64,000 nucleotides of DNA from Ceratobasidium sp. AG-K (lineage: Eukaryota > Basidiomycota > Agaricomycetes > Cantharellales > Ceratobasidiaceae). Below the pieces are notes generated by a model. It did not search any database, was not told where the DNA came from, and saw only the letters and a program-made list of their open reading frames with translations. Position 1 is the first letter of the stretch, and every line of letters begins with the position of its first letter. Location: NCBI GenBank assembly GCA_037039685.1, contig JAWNGF010000003.1, positions 744,001 to 808,000 of the forward strand, given 5' to 3'. Below are positions 23,901 through 35,518 of the stretch, one piece after another. A program made the translations under genes and the position numbers.

Positions 23901-24448
23901 GCGCTGCTAATGGTTCGTTTGGACTTGGTTGCAGCAAAGCCATGGATTCGACCAAAAACGCAGTTAGAATGGCGGAAAACAATGTAGCCTGGATTAAGCT
24001 GTTAGCTGCCTCAAACTACTTAGGGGTATCACAACGCAGATGCATACAAATAAGAGCATTGTTTCCAGGTTCTTGTCGCGTCGGTCAACAAGATCCCTAT
24101 CGTGTTCCTTGGCTTCTTTTGCGTAAATTCTCCAAATTGAGGCGTCTGGCTCTAATTCCTTGCCTGGCTTGTCTGAAGCCAGCTTGTCGTATTCGTACTT
24201 AATTGATGTCTGCCCACCGATTGATTGATCAACCCTTTCCTGTGGTTGGGCGGGGTCTTGAACCGCGTACTGCGGGAACCCCGCCTGTGAGAATCGAGTG
24301 AGTAAATACTTCAGAGGATACCAATATCCCAAACTTTGGCGCTCACCTTTTCCTCTCGGTGAGTGTCTGATATGACAGATCTTATCCCGGCAAATTTGAG
24401 CCTGGGGAATAAGGGGAAAGGTTTATTCATATCATCTGGAACTCCCAT
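20968..24448 (-). CDS. DUF6535-type membrane protein
   Basis: Four exons with the start at 24448 (MGVPDDMNKPFPLFPRLKFA); the long final exon is joined over an intron at about 22922-22969. After an acidic N-terminus comes the family core: WRIYAKEAKEHDRDLVDRRD then LFSAILTAFLVESMALLQP, the first membrane segment. Three more follow (INVLWFMALALSLGAAMIAM, LPTILHLSLVFFALGLLVHL, and a segment near ILSLLYLIVVGLGIW). This matches the DUF6535 domain of agaricomycetes, whose function is unknown. The C-terminal half, about 800 residues, is soluble and helical-repeat-like (possible ARM/HEAT) with no recognised motif. It ends at EEYLLYLRK. Such proteins are numerous in Rhizoctonia-type genomes. No frame break was seen. 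Confidence 0.8.
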
Positions 24449-24994
24449 GGTTGTAATGAATGCTACGAGGGCTAGAGGGAAAGCACGCTTTATCAGGGTG
24501 AGAATGGCTAGAGCGCTCACCACAGATCAAACGTCAGGTTGACACAAGGTGGATCATAAAGCGTGTACTAGGGACATTCTAGCTCTGCTTGGGTCCCCCA
24601 TGTATGGATACCTTACCCTCCTGCGTGCAGGGTGACGCCGAAACACAGGCACCTGAAAGTTGGTTTGGTCTACTGGATCAGCATGATCATTGGAAATTTT
24701 CTAGGTTTGCTTCAATGTTGCTCCCTCCAGCCCCAGCTTCTCAAGCAAAGTGTGATTGAATCATGAGCGCTTTAGAGTTATCTTGGGCCGTGGAGCACTA
24801 GTAGAGCTGATGCCCCCCCCCCTCACATATGGGGTTTGTTTGCACAGAACACCAGCTCACTAACGTCAGCAAATCTCTCATTCGCTCCTGGTGCTTCAGG
24901 CTACTCCGTAGCATCTCAAGATCGGTCACGGAGATGCCGGGGCCATTCAGGTTTTGCTGACAAAAATGTTGAGATCTGATACTAGACGGCCTCT

Positions 24995-25081
24995 CTCAGC
25001 AAAAACCTCGCATGCTAATTGAGGCTCATAAGGACCATTTACCCAAACGAGTCCAAACTAACAGGCATAGTTTTTGCTGAG
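24995..25081 (+). mobile_element. 87 bp terminal-inverted-repeat element, copy 1 (MITE-like)
   Basis: Begins CTCAGCAAAAAC and ends GTTTTTGCTGAG. The inner part (gctaattgaggctcataagg) matches the reverse complement of copy 2. No coding capacity and no clear target-site duplication seen. Too small to move on its own. Confidence 0.7.
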
Positions 25082-26269
25082 CTTTTCTGTATATCTTGGA
25101 ACATCACAGCCTACTACCGACCCATCTGGGGTGCTTCCGTCCTTCCCCTTTGGGATGTACGTCGCCAAATAGCCGGGATCGATTACCTCCGGTGAGTTAG
25201 CTCGAATCCCCAAACACCTCATACTGTTCATAACTTATTTGTCACTGGAACGACACTCATTCAACTTGAATCAGATCCAGCTGCAGGCACCTCTGCACCA
25301 ATATTTCCGCCAAAACTAGACAGAATTTGTTGTGAAACATCGGTCTAATGATAAAACAAGGACCATTTGGCCCCGCCGTATGGTTGATATTAATGAGATT
25401 CCAGTGTCAGTCGAAATAAAGCAACAATAACTATGTGGCATACATTATTCTCTCCATTACCATAGCTATATGCAGGGACTAACTGCCAGTATCCCAAAGT
25501 ATGATCGATCAGACTCGGGTGGCAATCTACTATACCTCCATGCAACGAGGCTGAGCCTCGTGCAGCCTTATTGCCTCCCCTATATTTATATTACAGATAA
25601 CCACAAGTTGAAGACACCTATTCGGAATGCGACTATTAGGGCAGCTTGTTATCTTCAAAGTGGCCCAAATTGCCAGGAACCTCCTTGATGGACAGACAGG
25701 AGATAAGAGACAATGTGGGCCCCGTTCGTTTGGGGTGCGGCTTCGATTGGCAAGGTCCTGCGTGGATCACGACACGGAAATATAACTCAAAAGAAAGGGG
25801 CACATGAAATTTGTAGATCTCGAGGACACGCAGGCTGTACAACCGGGCAGTGGGGTCGACAGACGCCGAGAGAAGGCTCAGAATAAGGATCGTACCTGTT
25901 TGTATACGGGCCCTCCATCTCTAGATCAGAGACTGAGCGCTGGAAGCTAATCAGGTTATGCTGACGCGGGCAAGTGTACGTCAGTATAAACTGGCTCCCA
26001 GTGCTCAGCACCTGATCTAGGGACGTCGCAGAGCACTCTGGAGCACCAGGAGTTAATCAGGATTTGGCTGGCGCACAAGTATAGGGTAAAGCACCACGCA
26101 GGTCGATAAAACATCAAAACTGTTTACGCGCGCCCTGATATACATACATACGTACGGTCCAGTATCACTGTGGGGTCTCAAGTTACTGAATAACGTCGCC
26201 AAATGTACTGAACAGAAAATGACCGCTTTCAGTGATGGATTACGTCAGTTTTCAATTGCCTCGCGCATG

Positions 26270-26356
26270 CTCAGCGAAAACCGCGCGTGCTAGTAAGGGC
26301 TCGTTTGTGTAAACGAGCCCTTACGAGCCTCAATTAGCACTGCGGTTTGCGCTGAG
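26270..26356 (-). mobile_element. 87 bp terminal-inverted-repeat element, copy 2 (MITE-like)
   Basis: Same length as copy 1 and opposite in orientation, roughly 80% alike by eye. Ends are CTCAGCGAAAACCGC and GCGGTTTGCGCTGAG. Its centre is a perfect 14 bp stem (gtaagggctcgttt with aaacgagcccttac) around a 4-base loop at about 26302-26333. Confidence 0.72.
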
Positions 26357-27229
26357 TGGTTCGTGGTCATTGGTACTAAAAAAGGGGAATTCGAATAGCC
26401 TGTGGAGCTGATTTTTCCCCCAGTCACTCCCGAAGATAATCTTCAGCGCATCGGTCACTGAAAGCGGGCACGCCCAGTGATCTAAGTCATGAGTTTTCTA
26501 TGTTGATGTGGCCAGGATTCAGCGCGCTTAGCCTCCACAGTGTATGGTTGGCCATCATGGGCCGAAACCAGTAATATTAGTACTGTGAACCTAGTGTAGA
26601 AGTCTGAGTGAGTTAGGTCCATATTGGCCCGAGCAAACCCCATTTGACTTAGCATTACTATTAAGTTTGTAGAAAAGGTCTTTACGGTTGCACAACGGTA
26701 ACTACTGAGATCTTAATGGGCCGCGTGAGAGCAATCACCAGTATCTAGTGTCAGCAAATCAGCCTAGTGCTCGCAAGCACTAATTCTCAATATGGGGCTA
26801 CTATACTGCTCAATTGACGCAAGGCAGAGCCCACTACTCGTTGATATATACAAAGCATGGTTAAATACGAGTTGAGGTAAATGTTGCACGCGAGCACTCT
26901 TAGGCATTTGTGAGTCCTCGGTATGGGGAGCATAGCTTCCGGCGTTCCCCGGCTACCAAGAACTCGTAAGCACCCAGGGTCAAATCACGATTTGCTTGAG
27001 TACCCACATGCAATGAGGCACGATCTCGTGTGCCTTTAGCACCAGTGTCTATTGCATGACCCCTAAGCTATGGTACTGGTAGCCGAAGGTAGAATTGTGT
27101 ATTCAAAAGACAGCGTTACAGTACTAGGTCAGTTGGAGTCACAGAGCGTTGTGTTACAATGATGTATTGAATTGCCCTTTGCCTCGGGCTTATTTGACAC
27201 AAGAAATGATAAGAGCCAGCGTCAGCAAA

Positions 27230-27425
27230 ACTCGAGAATCTCGTGTGATCTCGGGATCGACGGGAGGTGCTCTTCGGGCTCGTGGTAGCTCCTAAGCGCT
27301 CAGGGGAGTCGCGAGCAATCATGAGCAAAATGCGCGCTTATCTCGCGAGCCCTCGCTAGACCTCACGAGCGCTTGGGAGACCAACGAGCACCTGCACTAA
27401 ATCCCGACACCTCACGAGCCGAACA
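27230..27425. repeat. Diverged foldback (imperfect palindrome) of about 200 bp
   Basis: Arms rich in ctcg/cgag. The left arm around 27278-27316 (gctcgtggtagctcctaagc) pairs with the reverse complement of about 27355-27389. Weaker pairing extends outward (gatctcgggatcg against tgtcgggattta). No open frame; looks like an old foldback element. Confidence 0.45.
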
Positions 27426-28699
27426 AGGTTTCGGTTTTTTGTAGAGAGGGACTGATCACGCTGAACCAGGATTGATAACCAAGACATATTACAGTATGGA
27501 TTGGCTGGGTTGTGTGTGAAGATACGGAGTTCTCCGGGCCCGTAAATTTGTACCAGTAGGCTGGTCGAACGAGCGTGAAATCTCATGCTTCATACAAAGG
27601 AGGAGCATCAAAAAGGACATGGTACCGAAGCTCTTGAAAAAAACCGTGCTTGCTGAACCTAGATGCTCTGCCGTGATCGGACATCAAGGTCGCTGGTTTG
27701 CTTGTCTCTCAGCTGTCTCGAGGCCCCCCCAAAGCTCGGTCAACAATCCGGACTCCGGCCTCGAGACTAACCTTATTACTTCTGGCTCTACATCGGGAAA
27801 AAGCGATTATAATAAGCTCCAGAGATCTCTGTTATAGATTGCTGCCGTTAGACGCCGCCCCCCGGCCTGTTATGAGGTTACCATAAATTGAGCCCCACGC
27901 GAGACAGGAGAAGTACATCGGGGGTGGAAAACAAGCGTGGGTACTCAAAGTGAACTCGGTTGTCTCTGAATATAATCCCCACGGGGTGCAGCAGAAGCCC
28001 ATAAATACGAACTTATTTTTGTGCTGGTACTGGTTCAGGCGAACACCTGTACCGTGCGTGGGATAACCGTGTGGCTTCAGGAATATAATCTCGTTCAACC
28101 TTTGCTGGCTATGACTTCGGAGCGGGGTGCCCTTTGTCTACCCTCGTTTGGCGACTAGAACGCTCCCAAGTCATGTAATCGGGGAGGTTGACACAATAAT
28201 ACAAATTGGAGACTCAGAACTAGCTTGAGGGTATTAATGCGCATAGGACTACTGTAGCGCTCAAGCGGGAGACAAAAAACGGTACATTGGCCCCGGTCAA
28301 ACATCTTGGGCGAAACTTCTGCATTCCACCCATATTGTGCATATGTTGCAGACGCCGCGTTCGTGCCCTAGTCCCGGGGGATTTACACCCGCATCCGTCC
28401 AAAAACCCTGGCACGAACATGTGCATGTTAGCCATCCGTACCGGACAACATGGGCTATCCGACGGATGGGCCCTTTGGATATGCAGAACATATGCGATAT
28501 GCGCCACATACACAAAATGCGGCCGCTCGCCCAAGATGTTTGGCCGGGACTATTGGTTGGGTGAAAAGACCGAGACACATCGGACAACATCATAGGGGGG
28601 GGGGGGTGGATATTTCAAGTTAGCGTGTGCCAACTGGTTCTTCGATGCCTTGGAACGAGTATGTTTAACCAGGGTGGAATGGCAAAGTCAACTGCTTAC

Positions 28700-29250
28700 C
28701 GAGGGACGGGTAGAACACGCACAGACCCATTAGAGAAACCCCGGCCGTACTCGAGTAGTCGCGACCGACCCAATCGAAGACGGCTACTGCCCGTCTCCGC
28801 CCCAGGTCAGTGCGCCGCACCCCATGTTTCCGACTACAAGGGGTCCCGTCGGCTGCGATACCATCGCGTCCGCCCACTGGGACGCGCAGCCTTCGGTCAT
28901 CCGAGCGCCTCGCACAGGTCATAAGGCTATGCTCGCCGTCCAGCGCTGAGCGTATGGTAGACGCTAGACTGTGCGACAAAGACGACGAGCCCCGGCCCAT
29001 AACCAGGCGTGCTGTTGAGACTTCAACTCGGGGAGATCAGCGCAGCTAGAAATGGGAGGAGGAGGTGGTCAGATGATGCGGCGAGGCGAATGAGAAAAGA
29101 TCAACTTACAGCAGCTCTCGGAAAGTGCTGGCGGTGATGGGCAACGAGTAGCTCAAGCAAGGAGCGAGGCATCCGTAGATGGTGCCCAACTGTAAACGAG
29201 CGTCAGCCGAGCCGGCGGGTGGGGGAGGGGCGAGAGTAGGACTTACTCAT
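28700..29250 (-). CDS. Unrecognised small spliced gene in the left arm (tentative)
   Basis: Reading outward from the palindrome centre, a TATA-like ggttataag (about 29348-29356) is followed by an ATG near 29250 just before gtaagt. A block opening LGTIYGCLAPCLSYSLPITA follows, then a gtaagt intron, then a block CADLPELKSQQHAW ending at a stop. A second frame in the last block (MGRGSSSLSHSLASTIRSAL and on, 29000 to 28700) is open in both arms and reaches a splice donor. Which frame is used, and how the ATG joins, is not resolved: the first splice puts the ATG out of phase with LGTIYG. I do not recognise the product. Confidence 0.35.
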
Positions 29251-29999
29251 GATCGAGAGCACTGTAAGTCAATGAAAAGGTGAGCTAGAGTGGATGCTCG
29301 AAGGGTCGAGGGTTAGGGGTGGTGTCGACTTTGCGACGTTGGAGGAGTGCTTATAACCTGTGAACTGAGCTTTAGGGTGGGTCGAGGTCGCTGGGTTGGC
29401 TCATGCGCGAGCCGTTGGGGATGGCCCATGAGCAATTTTCAAGCGGGAGAAGCACGAGAATTAGGGGATACTATGGAGCGAGTGTACTGTTGGACAGGGG
29501 GCACTATAGTCATTTCAGCCCACAGGCCCAAGGCCCAAGGCGCACAAATATTTATGTTACACGAGGAAGTCAGACAGTCGTCGACTCGGAGGACTCTAAA
29601 ACACGCCATCCGTTTCTATTTAGCGAGATCTGTCGGTGCATAAATATGAAGTGCCATCTAGTGCGTACATCCAGCCTGAGTGCGGCCTCAGCACGTGAGG
29701 TCCAGCCATTACTCTGAGCCCTGGGCTGAAATGACTATATTGCCTCCTGTCTGACATTACACTCGCCCCATAGTACCTCCTAACTCTCGTTCTTCTCCCT
29801 CTCCGCCATTCATCATGGGCCATCCCCAACGGTTCGCACATGAACCAACCCCGCGACCTTGACCAAGCCTAAAGCCCAGCCGACAGGTTATAAGAACTCC
29901 TCCAGCGGCAGAGTCGACACCACCAACCGCCCTCCCCACCTCCCGACTCGACCCTTCGAGCATCCATCTACTCTAACCCACCTTCTCATTGGCTTTCAG

Positions 30000-30555
30000 T
30001 CCTCTTGATCATGTGTGAGTCCTACTCTCGCCCTCTCGCCGACTCGGCTGACGCTCGTTAAGAGTTGGACACAGTCTACGGACACCTCGCTACTCGCTTG
30101 AGCTACTCGTTTCCCTCACCGCTAACACTTTCCTAGAGTTGGTGTAAGTCGATCTTTTCTCATTCGCCTCGCCGCATCATCTGACCACCTCCTCCTCCCA
30201 TTTCTAGCTGCGCTGATCTCCCCGAGTTGAAGTCTCAACAGCACGCCTGGTTATGGGCCGGGGCTCGTCGTCTTTGTCGCACAGTCTAGCGTCTACCGTA
30301 CGCTCAGCGCTGGACGGCGAGCATAGCCTTATGACCTGTGCGAGGCGCTCGGATGACCGAAGGCTGCGCGTCCCAGTGGGCGGACGCGATGGTATCGCAG
30401 CCGACGGGACCCCTTGGAGTCGGAAACATGGGATGTGGGGCACTGACCTGGGGCGGAGACGGGCGGTAGCCGTCTTCGATTGGGTCGGTCGCGACTGTCT
30501 CGAGTACGCCCGGGGTTTGTCTCAGTCGCCCGCATACACGCTACTTTTACAGCGG
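30000..30555 (+). pseudogene. Right-arm copy of the small spliced gene, degenerate (tentative)
   Basis: Counterpart of the left-arm gene. The block matching LGTIYGCLAP reads LDTVYGHLATRLSYS, then loses one base (CCCATCACC to CCCTCACC) and gains TAG. The intron acceptor ttacag has become ttaaga. The outer block with MGRGSSSLSHSLASTVRSAL stays open and nearly identical to the left arm, so only the upstream part is broken. Confidence 0.4.
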
Positions 30556-31074
30556 TGAGTTGCTTGGCGGCTGCAGTGGTGCGCAACATGATGACGACTA
30601 CTATAATTTGTTCTTCCAAAGCCCTTTCATAACCCATCTCTTGAGCACTTCCACACCTCGTTTGAGATTTTTCCTATGCACATATATTAGTAAACAATGT
30701 TATGTGTTCATACCAAAGTTGAAAAATAAGTCGCAAACCGCTTTACATCGGACAGGGTGATGAGTGCTAACGCTGCAAGGAATTGGTGTATGAATCGACT
30801 TGGTTCCCTGGAAGAGCAACTATGGTTGGCCTCAAGTAAGGCAATGTGCCTGGCCTTGCGCTCCAACTCTATTGGTGCAGTGCAGACAATACTACCCACA
30901 GCTTCGACTTTACTTTCAGAGCATCGCCTTTGACGGCGACCAATCAACTATTACCCTAAGGTACACCCTCTACTATTCGCAGTTCATTAATTTTATTTCC
31001 CGACCTGGATAAGCTTATGGACGACGATACATCGTTAGGGCATCCCTTGCATACCATTCTATCCACGTTCGCGT
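30556..31074. other. Intergenic, nothing recognised
   Basis: AT-rich spacer between the palindrome and the end of the NTPase gene. No motif recognised. Confidence 0.5.
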
Positions 31075-33759
31075 CTACCGGCCCACTTCCCAGTTCATGT
31101 AATCGCTGTTGCTAGTAGCTCCAAACTTGACCTGTCGCTTGAGCAATGAAACAACATCCTCCGGCTCCTCCTCGGCGGACAACTCCAACAAGGCTCGTAG
31201 AGAACGACCCGCAGATGACCAACCCCCTCCCAAGAACGGATATGTTTCAGTCGAGATTCCAGGTGCGTGGATCCTCAAGTGGGGAGTCGGCGTGTCCTTG
31301 ACGAGTTGAACCATCCGAGGTTTATTCGTCTCGCGCAAGTCTGCAAAAATAACGATATACGGCTGGCCAATGTCGGGGATTGAGGTTTCCACAGAGGTAG
31401 GGTCCTTGGAATCCGTTATGAGAATATATGATGAATGTCCCGGCTCGTCATTCAAGAGTTTGTACATCGGTACTATCTTGTCGGTCGACGCTCGGCCAGG
31501 AGAGGATTGTACCGCGCCAGTGCGATACCAGAGCCGCTTGAGCCACGTTTCCGCTCTAATGCGCCATATAAGTTTTACATTCCCAATACTCGACAAGACC
31601 CACCCAGACCCAAGTTCGCCAATGCTCTCGTCCATGCAAATCCAATGCGAAAAGTTGATATACCAGTCCTTGAACATGGCCTTGAGGTCCAAGTCAAGTG
31701 CGTCCTCACCAAATAACAACTCGAGATAAGCGACGACCGAGAGTGGCTTACAGTCCCTGATTTCTTCGTTTCGCCAGTCGGTTTCGGAGTCACCAAACGT
31801 CTTTTGCGGTCCAGGGCTCCGTACGCAAAGGTCCTTGGCAATCAGAAAGAGTAACCGTGATACGAGTTGTCCGTTTTTGTCAATCTTCACTAGGCCAGTA
31901 CGTGCTGCCTTTTCCAGTGTACCGAGGCAACAAACGAGCTTGTCTTCCCCCTGATGCAAAAGTTCGGCGGCGGCGCACGACAAGATCGGCTCGGATGGGT
32001 AAAGCGTCGTTTCCCAGGTCCCGTCCTCGGTGCTATCCAAACAAATGGAGAGGTGGTGCGAGATTGCTTTTCTCTGAAACTGGGAGCTTCAAAAAGACCA
32101 AATTGGATATCCAAGGAGAATCGTTGCCCTAGAACGGCGATGACTTCGGCGGGCTTGGACCCACTGAACGACGCGGCATTGCATAGCTTTTGACAAGCGA
32201 ATATGATGACGGAATCTGCCGTCGTGAGCTCGGGGACAACCGACTTCCACCTATGAACCGATCAGCGGCTATCACACCCCGCGTCTGATACTTACAAAAC
32301 CCGTCCAAATCCCACAAGGTGGCTAAACCGAGCCACTTGATCAGGAGTCACTTCTCCCAGTCTCGGAGCAAACTGATCCCAGCCAAACTGCGAGTACGGA
32401 GGGAAACGCTTATCGCTTCGTCCGAATCGGCTCCCGTAAGCGCTATCATTTTCATCTTCATCAACCGGGCAAACCTCCATGTCTGGGAGCCATTAGCGCA
32501 TACATGCTCTAAATCCAAGTCAGCTTACCTCTCGCCAAACTCGAAAAATCAGCCGCTCCCTGGCCCGACGAGATGAACAAGAACCAAACAGATACACGCC
32601 CATCCTTGAGCTTGCCAAGGACCTCGCGCAAAACGTCCGACGGTCGAAACCTGCCCAGTCGACCGAGCGCGCGCACCGAATCAAAAGCAATGACCACCTC
32701 GCGTCCGCGCAGTCGGGTCGAAGAGGCTCGGTACACGTGCACTAGGTCCGCGCATGCTTTGAGCATGGAGAATTTGCCCGTGAGCTCCCAGGGATCGTCG
32801 AGCGGAATCACCGCGAGAGCCTGGGCGAGTCAACACAGAACTAGCAAACATTCGAGTACTCACTGCCTTGTACTCGAGCTCGAGACCCGCGAAAAACCGC
32901 TCGCGCACGACCGAACCAAGATCGCACATTGCCCTCGACCAATCCACAAAGGGCGATTTGGTTTGAACAGACCCGACGTTTTTACGAATCTGTCGGAAAA
33001 GTGCGGTGAAGAACGCAACACAACGCCGAGTATATTCCTCCTTCGTGACGTCCACGTGCCCTATAATGTCGGCTGGGACCTTGTCCCGGTACGGGTACGC
33101 GTCCATCAACTCGGCCGAGCGAATGTTCATGTACACCCCGGGGACGCGCTTCAAGAGCTATCGCCAGATGAGCCAACGAATCAAGATACTCGACGGACGT
33201 ACCTCGATGACAGTCCGAGACTTGCCGGTCCCCGAGCTCTGGACGATACCAATGAACTTGCCCTGGTAGGCAAGAGTGCAGTTGAACTTCTCCTCGCAGG
33301 TGCGGAGGTACTGGTGCAACCCGTCGACGGCGCTTCCGACGTATTCCCATTCAAAGGACTCTTCGATACCCATCGGGGCTTGGAGAACGTTAGTGAATCA
33401 AGACCAAGATGAATCTGCTCACCCCTTTTCCTCGAGGACTGAATCTGTCTATCCGGGACGTTTAACACCGTACGGACGATGTCTAGGACCCCATTAACCA
33501 AGAAACATACACGACAGAGACACTTACGTTCCCTGACCCTCTCGAAACTGCGAGAAGTAGCAGCCTCGACGAGCAAGTCCTTGAAGTTACTTTCCCGGAC
33601 CATTGCAAAAATTGCGGTGGCTTTGGTTGTATCTTGGACCAGTGTCGGCTCGAGTTGCTCTACTATCAGTGCACACCAGAGTGGATTCTGGATAACCTCG
33701 AGGTATGATTGCCCCTCTTTCACGCAAGAATCGACAATCTTATCGAATTCGGAGGACAT
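31075..33759 (-). CDS. P-loop NTPase of an agaricomycete-expanded family
   Basis: About six exons from the ATG at 33759 (MSSEFDKIVDSCVKEGQSYL). The Walker A motif is at about 33250 (GIVQSSGTGKSRTVIE), with a hydrophobic strand and acidic residue later (REVVIAFDS, about 32690) as candidate Walker B. Further conserved-looking blocks are RFPPYSQFGWDQFAP and LTTADSVIIFACQKLC. The last exon (31075-32040) is about 320 residues long without membrane segments. The layout resembles large fungal NTPases often found beside Crinkler-like or mobile sequences; the activity is unknown. At about 32066-32074 the frame breaks: SFREK and ISHHLSICLDST belong together but differ by one base next to an AAAA run. 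Read as a single gene with a probable sequencing indel; a real frameshift remains possible. Confidence 0.7.
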
Positions 33760-34046
33760 GGTGGTGGCGTAAAATTAGGAGAGTTTCCCCACGTGATTCC
33801 GATGCATACATTCGACCGCAGGGAGGATCATCGCGAGTGCGTATCATCGGGCCAACCTCCAAGTTCAAACACACAATTCGAGCACAAGTATAGACATTCA
33901 TATATAAACCACCCTATCACGGAACCAAAACACATTGCCGGTAGGAATAGTAAATTATTACAATCACACATTTATACCAGGTGCGAAATATTGGACTTCA
34001 CTTAACAAGGATTGCATACGCAGACAATTGCCAATAACACATACTC

Positions 34047-35518
34047 CTACTTGTTGACGGGCAAGAAGCGAACGACAAGGACGCTGACATTGTCCATGGA
34101 AAAGCTGGACAGGGCGTGGTCGAGGAGGACCTTGGCCGCGTCCTGGGCCGAGTTGGGAGCGGATTTGCGAACGAGGTCGACGGCCGCTTGGTCGTCTGCT
34201 ACGTCCCACAACTGCGAGGCATAAGCACAATTCGCCAAAGTAGCTAAAGACCCACCCCATCACAAGCAAAAATAACAAATTCGTCCTCTTCCGAGAGCTC
34301 CGTCTCGGTCGTGTACGGACTCCCGACGACGAATTCCTTCATGGCGGAATCTCCCAGCGAGCGCGTGACGGCGAGCACACCTGCGCCGCATCAGTCGAGC
34401 TCGTTTGTAAGCAGACCACGCACCGTTTACTCGATTGTTGAGCACGAATCCTCCGGCGTCGACGATGCGCTTGGCCTCTTGCTTGTCGCTGCCCTTGTGA
34501 TCGTACGTAAGCCGGACGGCTTTCCCGCCCCGGCACAACACACCACGCGCGTCGCCAGCGTTGGCGGTATACAGCACCCGGCGCGTATTGGGACCAGGTT
34601 CTAGAAAGAGTGAGCGAGCGCTCGGTGGACGGACAATGACCTACCAGACACAGCCTTGCCCTCTGCATCCTCGAGGCGCAAAAACGCAGTGACGGCGGTA
34701 CAGCCCGAATGGGTCGTGCCCTGTGCCGCCATCTCGGACAGCTCCTTGTCGACCGAATGGAACGTGCGGTTCAGGATATCTGGGACAGGCTCGGGGTGCT
34801 CGTGCAGGTGGGTGAGCAGTTTCTGTAGAAGGTGAGCACAGATTACGAGCGATCTGGAGACTTGCCTTGTGGAAGTGTTGGCCACACCATTCGGCGGCGT
34901 GTTTGCCTGCGTGGCCGTCGAATATCGCAAAGTAGCCCTGGCCGCGGACGCCGGCAAAGTCGACGATGAACGAGTGCGCGTCTTCCATCGTCCGGCGTTG
35001 ACCTCGGTCGTGGCCACACCCACCTCGTAGCCGTGGGGTGCCGCCGAGTGTTGGTTGAGGGCCTGGATCGGTTAGCCAACGTCAGATAGTTGCGGTGGCT
35101 GCTCACGCCATTGGTGCTGGCCCCCGCCGCAGTAGTCACCGCCTGCGAATGCGCATCGGGACTCTCGACCGGATCTCTGGAGCTAAACATGTCTGTAGAT
35201 GGACAGCGTGGGATGGACTTTGGATTGGTACTTGGGGTTATCTGTGCGGGATCTAAACAGGCCTTAGCGCCGACGAAACGACCGTTGTGCTGTGCTGACC
35301 GATGGCGCCAGAGCCGCGACAGAACGGCAAGCATAAGAGTAACACAGAGCGCGGTGAGAACGAGTCGGACGTCGTGCGGGATCAGCGCAACCGTGGCAAG
35401 GGCAAACATGAAATCCCGGGAGGCTGTGAGTGCGGCGTGTTACTTGTCAATGCGACGTACCTGCACTTCGGCGCTTGCTGTTGGTCTTGGACGTTGCCTC
35501 TGTCGACGACGACCTCAT
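34047..35518 (-). CDS. PP2C-type protein phosphatase with N-terminal membrane anchor
   Basis: PPM/PP2C motifs run in order: [31 protein letters not shown] (metal-binding DGH), [58 protein letters not shown] (metal-binding DG), and [11 protein letters not shown] at the end. The frame continues upstream without a stop through [20 protein letters not shown] and a second hydrophobic run to an ATG at 35518 (with one intron), so the protein is probably membrane-anchored; a start at 35190 ([10 protein letters not shown]) would remove the anchor. It removes phosphate from Ser/Thr of proteins using Mn/Mg. One intron (about 34822-34866) starts gcaagt, GC-AG. Just before MEDAHS the frame from [14 protein letters not shown] is off by one base at a CGGACG repeat. 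Confidence 0.82.

Larger units (their letters stand above)
24449..28699. other. Gene-poor region with small repeat elements
   Basis: About 4.2 kb with no convincing gene. Besides the elements listed separately it contains a C run near 24813 and a G run near 28596. Short frames on both strands show no signal peptide or family motif. Confidence 0.5.
28700..30555. repeat. Head-to-head inverted repeat with about 0.85 kb arms
   Basis: Left arm about 28700-29535 and right arm about 29705-30555 in opposite orientation, around a 170 bp unique centre. The outer 350 bp of each arm (28740-29090 and 30180-30505) are nearly identical and GC-rich; the inner parts are more diverged. Each arm carries a TATA-like ggttataag, a candidate ATG followed by a splice donor, and matching exon-like blocks, so this is a divergent pair of duplicate genes. 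Confidence 0.8.

Noticed and set aside
28590..28610. Long G run as regulatory or telomere-like sequence
   Set aside because: Plain homopolymer without TTAGGG units; of no evident function.
34843..35409. Separate two-membrane-segment gene upstream of the PP2C phosphatase
   Set aside because: Its frame runs without stop into the PP2C N-terminus and joins by a normal intron, so one anchored protein is simpler; kept as an alternative start in the PP2C entry.
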